Source: Antedon mediterranea (Eukaryota > Echinodermata > Crinoidea > Comatulida > Antedonidae). From it: a stretch of 64,000 nt of DNA. Positions 1 through 11,200 of the stretch are shown here, piece after piece (position 1 is the first letter of the stretch; every line of letters begins with the position of its first letter). The notes under the pieces were generated by a model. The model did not search any database. It was not told the origin of the DNA and saw nothing but the letters and a program-made list of their open reading frames with translations. A program made the position numbers and the translations under genes. Where the stretch lies: NCBI RefSeq assembly GCF_964355755.1, contig NC_092670.1:38117795-38181794 (forward strand), written 5' to 3'.

Positions 1-1361
1 GCCCAAGTATCAGTAAGTGCGTGTGGTATATTTATAAAAATGATGTTTATTACATGCTCCGTATTCATAAATATTCATGATACTTTTGAATGTTGATGCT
101 GATGCCAAATTTTTTTTCCATTTCTAGGCTCAAAGAAAAATGATTACTTTCATTACATTCTCTGTTTTGAATTGTCATTATTGTAGAACTTCAGTAGCTT
201 GTATGGTGCTTGTTACGTAAACACAGCAAGTTCTATTTGGTTCTGTCTTGTTAAGACAAAAATTGTGTTTAAAATACACTAAGCTAGACACTTCCTTATA
301 TGGAAGTATGGATGACAAAGATGGTTGAATAATTGTAGTTATTTGTCCATAGAGGAGCTAAGACAGTATTAAATTTAAATTTTGGTTTCAGTATTTGCAG
401 ATCAACCTATTTTTTTTTTTTTTTTCTTTAACTGCTTATTGGATTTTCTTTGAAATTCTCACTGAACTAGTGAATGTTCAAGAATGGAGGAATCCTGGCC
501 TAGTTAACCACAGACTACAGAGGGTCAACAACATTACCTCAGTTGCTTCAGCAACAACCAATTTAATTTAACAGAAATGAGAGGATGTTGGTATTACTAA
601 ATAGTATGCATTATTTAGTATTGTTTTCTTAGGTGTATTATTTCTGAGTGTAAGGCTGTAGCACCAAAGTAAGAGAGTAATTAATGTTTTTGTGTTTTAT
701 TTAAGAGATATTTTTTATTTTCATGTATTTGAGGAATTTGTTTGAACAATTCTGTCGTAAGAAAAAGATACAACATATAATGCAATTGTCCAATATTGGA
801 ATTGCTTCAAAATGCAAGCATGGTGTCACTGGGGTTAGTTGTACTCATCACTTTTGGTCTTGTTCGGTGGAACGTCACTACACAGCTCTTATGTTTTACC
901 TCTATGGCTAGCTACTATAGTGTGTTTTTTTTCACTTTTTATCCCCAATCCAAGTTTTTATTTTCACAATATAGCATATACTACTATATTTATACTAATG
1001 AGTAACTTGGTATTTATTTATTTATGGCCTTGTTGTTTGCCTGCTATCTAGCACAAACAGTTGTTTTATGTTGCAGTTAATCGTAATTATTTACTGGGTA
1101 CTGTTCCAAATCGAGCTAACTAAGTCATGATTTATCGCTCAGTAACAAATGTTGTTTTCCTACGTTTATGGAATCTCTTGTGGTTTTTAAACAGGCTTTT
1201 AAAATCTAGATTAATTTATCAAACCCATGTGTATGTCACTATTACATACATTTATGCATACTGTAATTAATCTGTGCATATATGTATAATGTGAATGTTT
1301 AATTCTTAATGCATACAACCTTTTATGTTGATTGTGGCAAAGTTGTACTATTTATTATTAT
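1..1361. other. No gene supported
   Basis: AT-rich. The first 12 bases end in ATCA/GTAAGT, a good donor, so an exon of a plus-strand gene could end at position 12. A hydrophobic open stretch at 796-1005 has no coherent start or splice frame. Confidence 0.5.
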
Positions 1362-1912
1362 TCACCAACCTGGATTGACAGACTTTTATCTGCCCTAGAT
1401 ATAGCTTTCAGTAACCCTGGAATTTCATACATTTTAGCTACCCTGGATATTATTTACAACAACCCTGGATTGAAGATTTTTTAGCTACCCTGGATATTGC
1501 TTTCAGTAACCCTGGATTGAGATACTTTTATCTGCCCTAGATATAGCTTTCGGTAACCTTGGATTTTCATACATTTTAGCTACCCTGGATATTATTTACA
1601 ACAACCCTGGATTGAATATTTTTAGCTACCCTGGATATTATTTACAACAACCTTGGATTTTCATACATTTTAGCTACCCTGGATATTATTTAAAACAACC
1701 GTGAATTGAAGATTTTTAGCTACCCTTGATATTGCTTTCAGTAACCCTGGATTTTCATTTATTTTAGCTACCCTGGATATTATTTACCACAACCCTGGAT
1801 TGAAGATTTTAGCTACCCTGGATGTTGCTTTCAGTAACCCTGGATTGAGATACTTTTAAGTTACCCGGGATATTGCTTGTAACTTAGCTGATTTCAGCAA
1901 CCCTGGATTTAT
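1362..1912 (+). repeat. 46-bp minisatellite, about 11 units
   Basis: Unit is roughly TTTTAGCTACCCTGGATATT followed by a half-unit ending CAACCCTGGATTGA; the ACCCTGGAT core recurs about every 23 bp. Units alternate in two or three variants, showing higher-order structure. Confidence 0.85.
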
Positions 1913-2596
1913 TCAAAGTGCCTTGTAACCCAGCTTATTTGATTTCTGGTTCATTTATTCTTAGTTGAAATCTGTTGCAGATTTTAAATTATTATGAATG
2001 TCAAATGCTCAAAGTTTTTTTTTTATGTTCATTCAAATCAAAATGTAATTTATTTGCTAATTTGAATTTATTCAATTTTTGTTTTCGATTATGGCCAAAC
2101 GTCGTGATTCGCTGGTAATCCAAATATTGCTAATAATAAAACCATGGATTGGTTTATTATTATTTTTTTTTCATTCTTGCATGTAAGTTATGTAATATAA
2201 AAATAGTTTTTGAACTGTATATTTTATCCCTGTTCCTATTTATTATGATTTTTTACTATTAGACATTTAGTTTTTCAGCAGCATTTTTTTTATTTTAAAA
2301 AGTATTGTTGAGGATGAGAGGGTGAAGAAAATTATATTTTGACGGACTCTGAATGTATTTTAGTTGAGTTGTATATATGAATTTAATATAAGGCTATCTT
2401 CCTGACTTCAGTTGCTCTGAGTTGTGTTGTACAAATTGTAAATTTATCTGTTCTTTTTAAACAGAATGTTCTTTTACATTCGATGTCCTGCAAAATAAAT
2501 TTTATTCTATTTTTAAATGGATATCGCAAGCCCAGTGTTTCCTCTGTAGAAAATGCAAACATTTGTTGTCATAGTTGATGTTAGTCATCTTACATA

Positions 2597-2713
2597 CAGT
2601 ATAGAACCCTCCTTTTGGAATACCCCTATTCCGGGAAAACCCCTATTAAGGGACCACTTTCCCAAATCAGTCATTCCCTATGCATGGGACACTCCTTTAT
2701 AGGGGTTTGACTG
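2597..2713. mobile_element. Short mariner-like MITE
   Basis: 117 bp with inverted ends CAGTATAGAACCC and GGGGTTTGACTG, TA on both sides. No coding capacity. Confidence 0.65.
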
Positions 2714-2956
2714 TATATAGTTCTGTAACTGTTTATTGTGTTGAAAAAATAATTTGTCTGAGCTTTACAAATAACAGCTTGAACAATGTGTGTGATTTGT
2801 GTGTGTATTTCGTTAATTATTTTTAAAATATTTTTTTTACTGTGCTTTACATATATTTCATATGAATGTAAAATTTAAATACTGATGTGCTCATGAATTT
2901 TTTTAAAGATTATTTTTATCAAAAATAAAGACTATTGTATTTTGATCTACGGCTTA

Positions 2957-3068
2957 AAGCTCTGTCTACACTATCAAACTAGTTTGACAAAAAGGGGTGT
3001 GCCCAAATATGGTAGTGTCATGATATGTCCATATATGGGCACAAAGTTTGATAGCGTAGAAATAGCTT
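2957..3068 (+). mobile_element. MITE family A copy (AGCTCTGTCTACACTATCAA ends)
   Basis: Inverted ends AAGCTCTGTCTACACTATCA and TGATAGCGTAGAAATAGCTT, with TA on each side as in Tc1/mariner-type insertion. One internal CCCAAATATGGTAGTG unit. Confidence 0.75.
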
Positions 3069-3882
3069 TATATTTCTATATTGCATGACATGATTATTTT
3101 GTTGAAATATGTGTCAGGTGCAGGGTTGCCTTTACCTCCTTCAATATAGTCCATAAACCAAGATATGAGATTATTTTTTGAAACAGTGTTGCAATGCCTC
3201 AATTTATTGGGCCTATGCAACTATACTACAAAAACATTGGTACATTTAATATAATACATCACATTGTTATAAGAGAGAACAAAAAATGGCATTCAAAATG
3301 CCATTTTCTGTGCTGTAGTATTAGAATACAAGACAAAATAAAAAAGATTTTTTTTCTAAATTGAATTTCAGCTTGACAAATTTGTTTTAGTTCACGGAAC
3401 TAAATATTCTAGACTCGGAGAAAAAAATATTCTGCGTATTAAATCAAATGTTCACATTTTTATCGCATTAGAAAGAATAATTTGTTTCTACTTTAGTTTT
3501 TGCACAAACAATACCAAAGGAAGATAAATGAATAACAGAAATAAAAAAGTAAAAGTTTTGAAGTTAAGATACACGAGATGTATCTAAATAATGAGTCATT
3601 AAAGATGGCTGACAGCCAAATAATTGATATTGTTGTTTGTATTCTTTGTGGCGTATATTGTTTACGGGTTTACCATGACCGTACGAGTGTCAAAACCCAG
3701 TGTTGTGGTGTTTCGGAAAATGATTCTGCACATGCTCAGAAGCGTGTACAGAGTGGCTGTTTAATGCTACGCGTTAAAACTACCAACATCATCTCAATCA
3801 ATTCTAAACTGCCCGGTGATATACTGAAATTAATTAATTAATTTAAACGATAAGATGTGGAAATCTGTGAGATTGAGAAAAG

Positions 3883-3953
3883 TCACCCCAACCGAGATTT
3901 GATCCTGGAACCTTCTGCTTGATATGCAAATGTCCTAACCATTAGACCACTGG
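3883..3953 (-). pseudogene. tRNA-like pseudogene or SINE head
   Basis: Reverse strand reads TGGTCTAATGGTTAGGA (D-arm/A-box), an anticodon-like arm with loop ATATCAA (anticodon ATC) and a T-arm-like GGATCAAATCT. Acceptor strands do not pair, so it is not a functional tRNA. Confidence 0.45.
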
Positions 3954-3993
3954 TATTGTTCAAACTCGATTGATATAGATATATATATATATT

Positions 3994-4140
3994 TGAGTGA
4001 GTGAGTGACCGAGCGGGTTAAGGCAGTGGAACCGTAATCCAGCCATAACATCGGCAAGGGTTCCTGACCCTTAGGTGAGAAACATGTAGTTGAAAAGTGT
4101 AACATCCGAGTCCACAGCGCAGAGTGACTATTTGCTTTAT
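3994..4140 (+). mobile_element. SINE head copy (tRNA-Ser/Leu-like)
   Basis: GTGAGTGACCGAGCGGGTTA and GGAACCGTAATCCAGCCATA match the 8840 copy; preceded and followed by (TA)n. Confidence 0.6.
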
Positions 4141-4710
4141 ACACTATACAGATTTACATTACCGTATATATATATATATATCTGATTTTCCATATAATTC
4201 GTCTATAATTATACTTTATATAAAACCGTTTTAAGAAATCTAAGTCTTTTTAAGATCAAATTGCAGTTCCATCAATCATAACACATGACTATAATTAAGT
4301 TTGTTTATAAAAAAGTTACATCACAGTATTTGTTTAAGTCTACTAAGCTATGTGTTTATGCTATTTGATGGTTAATTATAAAGTATGGCATAGAATTTCT
4401 AAACTCAACATGTTGTTTTTGTAGACTTAAATAAACAGTTTTTCTATTGGAAAGCAGACCTTTCATTGCTCTTTCTAAATTAACCTTACAATTTATCTAT
4501 ATTATAATAGGACTAACCCGTAATTTGTTATTTATCTCCTCCTTTAACGTTGTTATTTTTGTTGCTGGGGTACCTTTCAATTCACCAATTTGTCTACAGT
4601 ATGTTTTTGGACCTCTTTCTCGGACATATTCTATATGTCACAATCGTGTCATAGAAAGGTCATCATGATTAGATAGTCCGCAACCATTTTTTTCCATACT
4701 TGACCTTCGT

Positions 4711-4858
4711 AAAGCGTGGTTCCGACAATGCAACAGTGCTGAAAACATCGCAAGTTTGATTTCACGTACCGTAGGCGGGGGAAAACACAATTATTGGAAG
4801 GGAATTTTCTTACGTTGCGTAGGTTGTGTTACGTTGCATCGCTCGTAGGAACCAAGCT
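4711..4858. mobile_element. Harbinger-like MITE (AGC-TGGTTCC ends)
   Basis: AGCGTGGTTCC at the left and GGAACCAAGCT at the right, TAA on both sides. Related copies lie at 22530-22728 and, as fragments, near 7140-7215 and 41255-41345. Confidence 0.6.
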
Positions 4859-4861
4859 TAA

Positions 4862-4970
4862 AGGGTCTTTCACACCTGTTCCGGCACGATTATGCGCGTA
4901 GCCTTGTGAAAACGAAAAACACAGATGTTTGATTTGCCGGCGCGGGACCGAAACAGGTGTCAAAGACCCA
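4862..4970. mobile_element. Second Harbinger-like MITE abutting the first
   Basis: 109 bp, ends AGGGTCTTTCACACCTGTT and AACAGGTGTCAAAGACCC, flanked by TAA (4859-4861, 4971-4973). The left TAA is shared with the neighbouring MITE. Confidence 0.65.
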
Positions 4971-5536
4971 TAAGATTGTTTGGATTGTTCACCAAAAAAA
5001 AAATGAAATATATATATATTCAGTTTGAATAATTCAGTTATTCATATATTCTACCTACTTTTTAATTATTCCCGATTACAAATCTTGTTGATAAGTTTAA
5101 CTGCAATAATTATATTGTAATTTAGTTTGTGTCATTGATGATAAATTGCCTATTTGAAGATCTACTTAACCGCGAGTAAACTTCACCTCAAACGTTACCC
5201 TAGTTGGCAACAATATGAATTCATGTATTTTAAATTATTGAGATAAATATTCTCAGTTTCAAGATTCAGTGTGGATACAGCCGCTCCTTCCCTAATTTTG
5301 AAAAATTACACTGCAAAAGATGAGTTATGTTGAGTACATAATGTTACCATTTTTAGGCCCTCTGAGCACCGAGAAATCCTAGATCCATCACTGAGATTCA
5401 AAATTTGAACTCGCACTAACTTGAGCAGGCGACTGCAGCCATGTATATGGCCTTGTTGTTTTGCAGTTTCGTTTCATAGAAAGGTGTACATGTTATTGTA
5501 GACTTCTTGTGTAGTATAGGCCTGGTAACTATATTA

Positions 5537-5680
5537 AGCTCAGTCTATACTATCAAACTAGTTTGTATGCCCAAATATGGTAGTGATATACCCAAATATG
5601 GTAGTGGTATGACATCATGTCCATATATGAGCACATCACATTTGTTTGTCACATTAAGTTTGATAGTGTAGACAGAGCTT
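5537..5680 (+). mobile_element. MITE family A copy
   Basis: Ends AGCTCAGTCTATACTATCAA and GATAGTGTAGACAGAGCTT, flanked by TA. Two internal CCAAATATGGTAGTG units. Confidence 0.8.
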
Positions 5681-6172
5681 TACTAGGGTACTCAACATTA
5701 ATTTGCAATAACTGTACCAAATCTTTAAAGACAAAAACTTGATATCTTATTAAAGCTAAGTTAAACATAATTCTGAAATCTTAGATTAATAAGGAAACAT
5801 GACCGGGAATAAACCCTGTCGTAAAGCTTTCCCCGAAGTATGGCTTAATTACTCTTGTAAATGCTAAGAGGAAAAGTGCTAGAGGTTACCGAACTTGAAG
5901 ACGAGTCTCGGCTGTGAAATTGCTCACAACAAATGAACAAGTTGATCCGATAATAAGAAATGGCAGCGGAATTCTGTCATCGATGTATTTGTCCTATTCG
6001 TGTCCTTCGGCACTGCATCCGTCCATTGGATAGAATGTTAAGATGTTGGTCATAAAAGAATACTCATTGTAAAGATTAAGGAATCAGGTGAGCTTGTAAC
6101 GGTTTACTACAGTTCAACCATGGAGTAATAATTATTACTCTATGGTTGAATTTAGGATCTAATACCCCTTTC

Positions 6173-6491
6173 CAGTGGCATAACTGCTATAGTGCTCACT
6201 GGCTAAACCCAGGGGCCCTGGAGCTTACAGGGAGCCCCAGAGCATGAGTAGCCAATGCAACTACCTGGTGTTGGAGGGCCCCTTAGGAGTGCTAAACCAG
6301 AGGCCTTTGAGCTTACAGGGAGCCCCAGAGCATGAGTAGCCAATGCAACTACCTGGTGTTGGAGGGCCCCTTAGGAGTGCTAAACCAGGGGCCTTGGAGC
6401 TTAAATGGAGCCCCAGAGCATGAGTAGCCCAATGCAACTACCTGGTGTTGGAGGCCCCTTAGGAGTGCTAAACCAGGGGCCTTTGTCACTA
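6173..6491 (+). mobile_element. hAT-like MITE with an internally amplified 88-bp unit
   Basis: Left end CAGTGGCATAACTGC; right end diverged (TTTGTCACTA); perfect 8-bp duplication CCCCTTTC (6165-6172, 6492-6499). Contains three tandem 88-89-bp units (6205-6293, 6294-6381, 6382-6469) holding TTGGAGGGCCCCTTAGGAGT. Confidence 0.85.
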
Positions 6492-6499
6492 CCCCTTTC

Positions 6500-8130
6500 A
6501 CATTAAAAACTGTAAATAAACTCCAGAGCGCCAGTACCAGTCACAAAAACTCTGGAGAGATCCCATTCACCTCAACTCTGCAACACCAGAGTTTTGCAAT
6601 AAAAAAAAACCTTAAATATTATATCACTATGGTTGATAGTTTAAATAGTCAAGAGTGACCTTTTAACACTGGAAATTAAAGCCAGTACCTTTCACATTGA
6701 ATCCCTGTTTTTTTCTGGAGTTAAAGAACAGAATGCATTAGTATTATTATTTATATTTTAGCAAAGTGATTTAACCAATGAACTAACCAAGGTTTCATTC
6801 TGTTTAGTACAATATGTTTTTTTAATATTTATTATTTTTACTTTAGTTATTATTACATATTGAAATACTAACACATTTTGTTTATAATACAACATATAAA
6901 CAATGGATGTATTACTGGATTAAAATCTCTATTATCTTAGATTTAAAATTCAGGCAAGCCATGCCAAAGCCGTTACACAATCGAAAACAAACACCTCAGT
7001 AGGCTATTTATAGCTGAAGAGGTGTTCGACTCCAGCTCTACAAGGTAGCAGAGGAGGATCCCATATGTATGTATGTTTTCCTATTCAGTGTTCTGGCCCG
7101 ATTTGATTTTCTGTAGTGATGTTTGCAGCACTGTTGCGTCGTCGGTTCCCACCTGTGATTACGCAATACAGCACTTGATACATTGATGCGTTGCGTTGCT
7201 AGTGTGAACCAAACTTTAGCAGCGTCAACAGTTGTTGTGGTGTGTCTAAAGTGTGACTCAATAATGAGTCAATCAGTCTCCATAGTTTTCTAAATCCGTA
7301 ACTAATGTTTAATCTAAATAAATACAATAATTATGAGTAGTATTTTTATATATAAATATTTTTTCTGAATTATTAAGCCTCTATATTCATTCAGTAAACT
7401 GAATTCTGATTAAGTGTAATTTCTAAAGATAAAACGTTTTAATTCATATAAGGAATGGTAACTAATATATCAATATAGTTATATAGCAATATAAACATTT
7501 ACCCACAATAAAACATTAAAAACAATTATGAAGTATATAATATTCCATTAAGTATTTCAAATAAATATAAGTAATCAACAAATAATTATAATAATTATAT
7601 CAAACTTATGCCTTAATTTAATTAACACAATAGACAGGTGTGGTTGAATCTCTGCATGTTGTAATGATTTCATACAGGTGGATTAATCTCGCATACAGGT
7701 GTCATTATTTCTTGGAACATAGCACAAGTGGTTTTTATAAAGGTGATAAACAATTTCAATATACTGGTTTAACTCGAATAAAATTGTATTTTATACACTA
7801 CTACTGTATCTTATCAACAGGTGGGCAAATTGCACTATTTTTGTATACAGGTGGTTTTTATCTCACTCTATAGGTTGTATAATATCACATTGGTCCAATT
7901 ATCTCATAGTTTTTAATACAGTTAAATATAATGTGAGTTTGTCAGACTCGCATATCAACCATATTTCTGAATTAGTAATTTATTCTCACTAAATATGTTT
8001 AATAATTTGTTTTAAATAATTATTATAATCGAAGACACAATTCTGGCAAGGATTCTTGTATGGTTTGGATTTACAATCATTACAAGGTTTTAACTATTTG
8101 TTGTATTTTCAGTTATGGTTGCTGTTACTG
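6500..8130. other. VAT1 downstream region, no gene; CAGGTG cluster
   Basis: AT-rich. Five CAGGTG words lie at 7635, 7675, 7696, 7818 and 7848. The VAT1 3' UTR probably ends near 7960. A degraded AGC-TGGTTCC MITE lies about 7140-7215. Confidence 0.5.
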
Positions 8131-8229
8131 TTACTGTTTTTCTGGTTTTGCCACTAACTTCTCGTCCCACGTCAGAACAACTTTACCGACATTTTTACGT
8201 TCGTGCATCTGCTTCATGGCATCCTTTAT
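8131..8229 (-). CDS. VAT1: VAT1 coding exon 6 (terminal)
   Basis: Residues 343-374 and stop: IKDAMKQMHERKNVGKVVL followed by a short lysine-rich tail. The match to the ADAMKQMQEKKNVGKV region of VAT1 makes the reading frame certain. Confidence 0.9.
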   Translation of the reverse strand: MKDAMKQMHERKNVGKVVLTWDEKLVAKPEKQ

Positions 8230-11200
8230 CTGTAAGAAAAAAGATTTCAACTGTTAACTGAAATTTTGCTTCAGTTACTGCAGTTCATCTTCCAATTCAT
8301 CGCAAATACCAGAGGATACATGGCAATAGTAAAATTATTTTTATTGATATGGACTTGTTCTGAAATAAAAAAATTCTAATGAGTTGACAGACACTAACTT
8401 TTGAGGAGTAAAGAGGCATAACGATGAGGCCACTGGTTTAGTGCACAAGTGGCCCTCGAATGCTGGAGGTCTTTCTACATATTCTTTTTACCTTTTTATT
8501 CCTCTGGGCTCTGCTCAGAGGCCCCCATAAGCTAGTTTAGCCAATAAGCTCTCATAGCTGTTACGTCACTAGCTAGACCCAATACTCACATTTGCAAAAT
8601 GCCAGACAGAGTCAATCTTGGGCTTGATTCTGCCTGCCTGGTACAATCGTATAATCTCATTCATTGCATTTGTGAGCAGTTCCGTCTCGTCGGCTAAGTA
8701 ACCGAGATGGAAGCCGGACACGGATTTGTTCTTTTGCATCATGTCCATGGCACCAAACGAAGGGCTGTTCCACCAGGTCTTGGCTACGTTCAACATGCTC
8801 CTATTTTCCCCCTGCATCATATTAGCCGCTCCTAAAAAAGTGAGTGAGAGGGTTAAGATAGTGGAACCGTAATTATGTAGCCATAACATCGACAACAGTT
8901 CGAGGTTCACTTGCTCCATGGTTCCTTCTCGGAAACGGACTATAAACCGGAGTTCCCGTGTGCACATCTAGCTCATGTGCACTTTAAAGAACCTAGTACA
9001 TCTTTCGAGATGAGTAGGGGGTTACCCCGGTGTACTAGTACACACAGTCACTGATCATAACTGGGCCCTCTGGGAGACCAGTCTTTGACTGAAGAGGTTA
9101 CCCAGTATAAATAAATAGTTAAAATAAATAACAAATTCAAATAAATAACAAATTCAAATATTACAAGTGTTTGTAGTACAGCGCTAGCTGTCACGTGACA
9201 CATGACACGTTGTTGTTTTAGTTATATCGTTATACGATCGAGTGATCCAATTAAAGTTTATTGTTTAAAGAGCTGTTTTTAGTAGTTTATTGTTTCCGAA
9301 CATCACATAATTGGCGACGAGGATTTTACTCAATATACAAAGAACTTTCAGAAAATCATTACTTACTTGGGCTACAAGTAAGGCAATATTTTAGGCCATC
9401 AGCAAGTAGGCCTAGAATTAATATCACCGATCAGCGAAGTGATTGCATTGCGGTACCGGCGAGGACGCGCATCACATTCACACTTAGCAACCACCGTAGG
9501 CTAACGACCGCCTACTATATACGTGAGTTTTCAGTACTATTATACGACCATTATTGAACAGCAATGGACATTAAGTCTTCTATTTTACCGTTCAAATCTG
9601 AACCCACGGAAACGGCACCAACTAGGTGGAAACGCTGGCTTAAGCGTTTTGATAATTTTCTCATTGCTAAGGCAATTACCGATGACGGACGGAAACGAGC
9701 AATGTTACTTCACCTAGGAGGAGAGGATGTGTTTGAAATAAGTGAAACTCACACGACAGGGAACGAAACTTATCTAGAAAGAAAAGAAAAATTGACAACG
9801 TACTTTGCACCTAAACGTAATGTTGAGTATGAAGTGTTCATGTTCAGGCAAGCTGCCCAGCACCCCACTGAATTGCTGGACAAATACTATGCTAGGTTGT
9901 GCCAACTAGCAAAGAACTGTGAGTTCCAGGATAAGGAAGCGGAAATAAAATCGCAAATTATCCAACGCTGTCAACTTGTAAAGGTCCGCCACCAGGGCTT
10001 AAGTGAAGCAAACATGACACTAAAAGCATTACTTATATTTGGTCGAACACTAGAAGCCACCCAGGTACAAGCAAAAGCAATGGCGGGAGGTGTAGAGACA
10101 GAAAAAACTATACATGTGGTAGAACACAAGCAGAAGTACTACCAACCTCGAAAACCGAAATATGGAGGGAAGCAAGGAGGTAAACATAAAGCAAAGCCAG
10201 AAACAAATAACCGTCGTTGCACAGGATGTGGAGGTTGTCATGGTACGGAGAAGCGTGATAAAGTTTGCCCAGCCTGGGGAAAACAATGTCATAAATGTAA
10301 ACGATCAAACCATTTTGCTTCAGTTTGCAAGGCAACCACACCGGCAAATAATATGCACATGATACAAACAGAAACAGAGATTCCGGTGCAATCGGCGAAG
10401 GCAGCAACAATTGATGTTGATGAGTATGGATTTCCTTTATTTAAATCTGATACCTTAGGAAAATATGTGAAGCCTTACATGTGCGCTGTTACACTTAATG
10501 GTGTACCAGTAATGATGGAGATTGACACAGGAGCGACAACAAGTCTAATGTGTGAAGAACAATTTGGAAACATAAAGAAAGGTAACCTGACCTTGAATAC
10601 AGATTGCTTACCGAAGCTACGAACATACTCAGGAGAGATCATCGAACCAATAGGTCAGACTATGGTGAATGTGTGCTATGAGAAGAAAAGTTACAATCTT
10701 CCATTGTTGATAGTACCTGGCAAGGGTCCAAGTTTACTTGGCAGAGACTGGCTACAACAGATGAAAGTAAATTGGGCAACCGTACATCATCTAGACAAAC
10801 TTGACTATACACAGATCTTTCCAGAGCTTTTCAAAAATGAACTTGGTACGCTAAAAGGTAATAAAGCAAAATTGTGGATTGATAAGGAAGTACAACCCAG
10901 ATTCTTTAAAGCTAGACCAGTTCCACATGCACTACGCTCTAAAGTAGAGTCTGAATTGGATAGATTAGTAGCAGAAGGGGTGATTAAACCAGTAGAATTT
11001 GCAGATTGGGCTGCACCTATTGTCCCTGTTCTAAAAGCTAATGGGGATGTGAGAATTTGTGGCGATTACAAGCTTACTGTTAACGTTGCTGCAAAAGTGG
11101 ACAGATATCCAATTCCAAACATCGAAGACCTTTATACCAAGCTAGCTGGAGGGAAATTCTACTCCAAGTTGGATCTCAGTCATGCTTATCAACAAATTGA

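Noticed and set aside
1-12. Exon end of an upstream plus-strand gene
   Set aside because: Donor-like GTAAGT but only 12 bases available, so no frame or family can be judged.
723-1051. Overlapping short ORFs with a hydrophobic stretch
   Set aside because: Three frames open over the same bases, none with a convincing start or splice sites; membrane-like look comes from T-rich DNA.
3578-3841. 87-aa plus-strand ORF
   Set aside because: No family resemblance, AT-rich codons, no splice or poly(A) context; fits chance expectation.
3883-3953. Functional tRNA gene
   Set aside because: A- and B-box-like parts exist but the acceptor stem does not pair and the anticodon stem is mismatched.
7640-7873. 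77-aa ORF downstream of VAT1
   Set aside because: Lies across the CAGGTG cluster in AT-rich DNA with no homology pattern.
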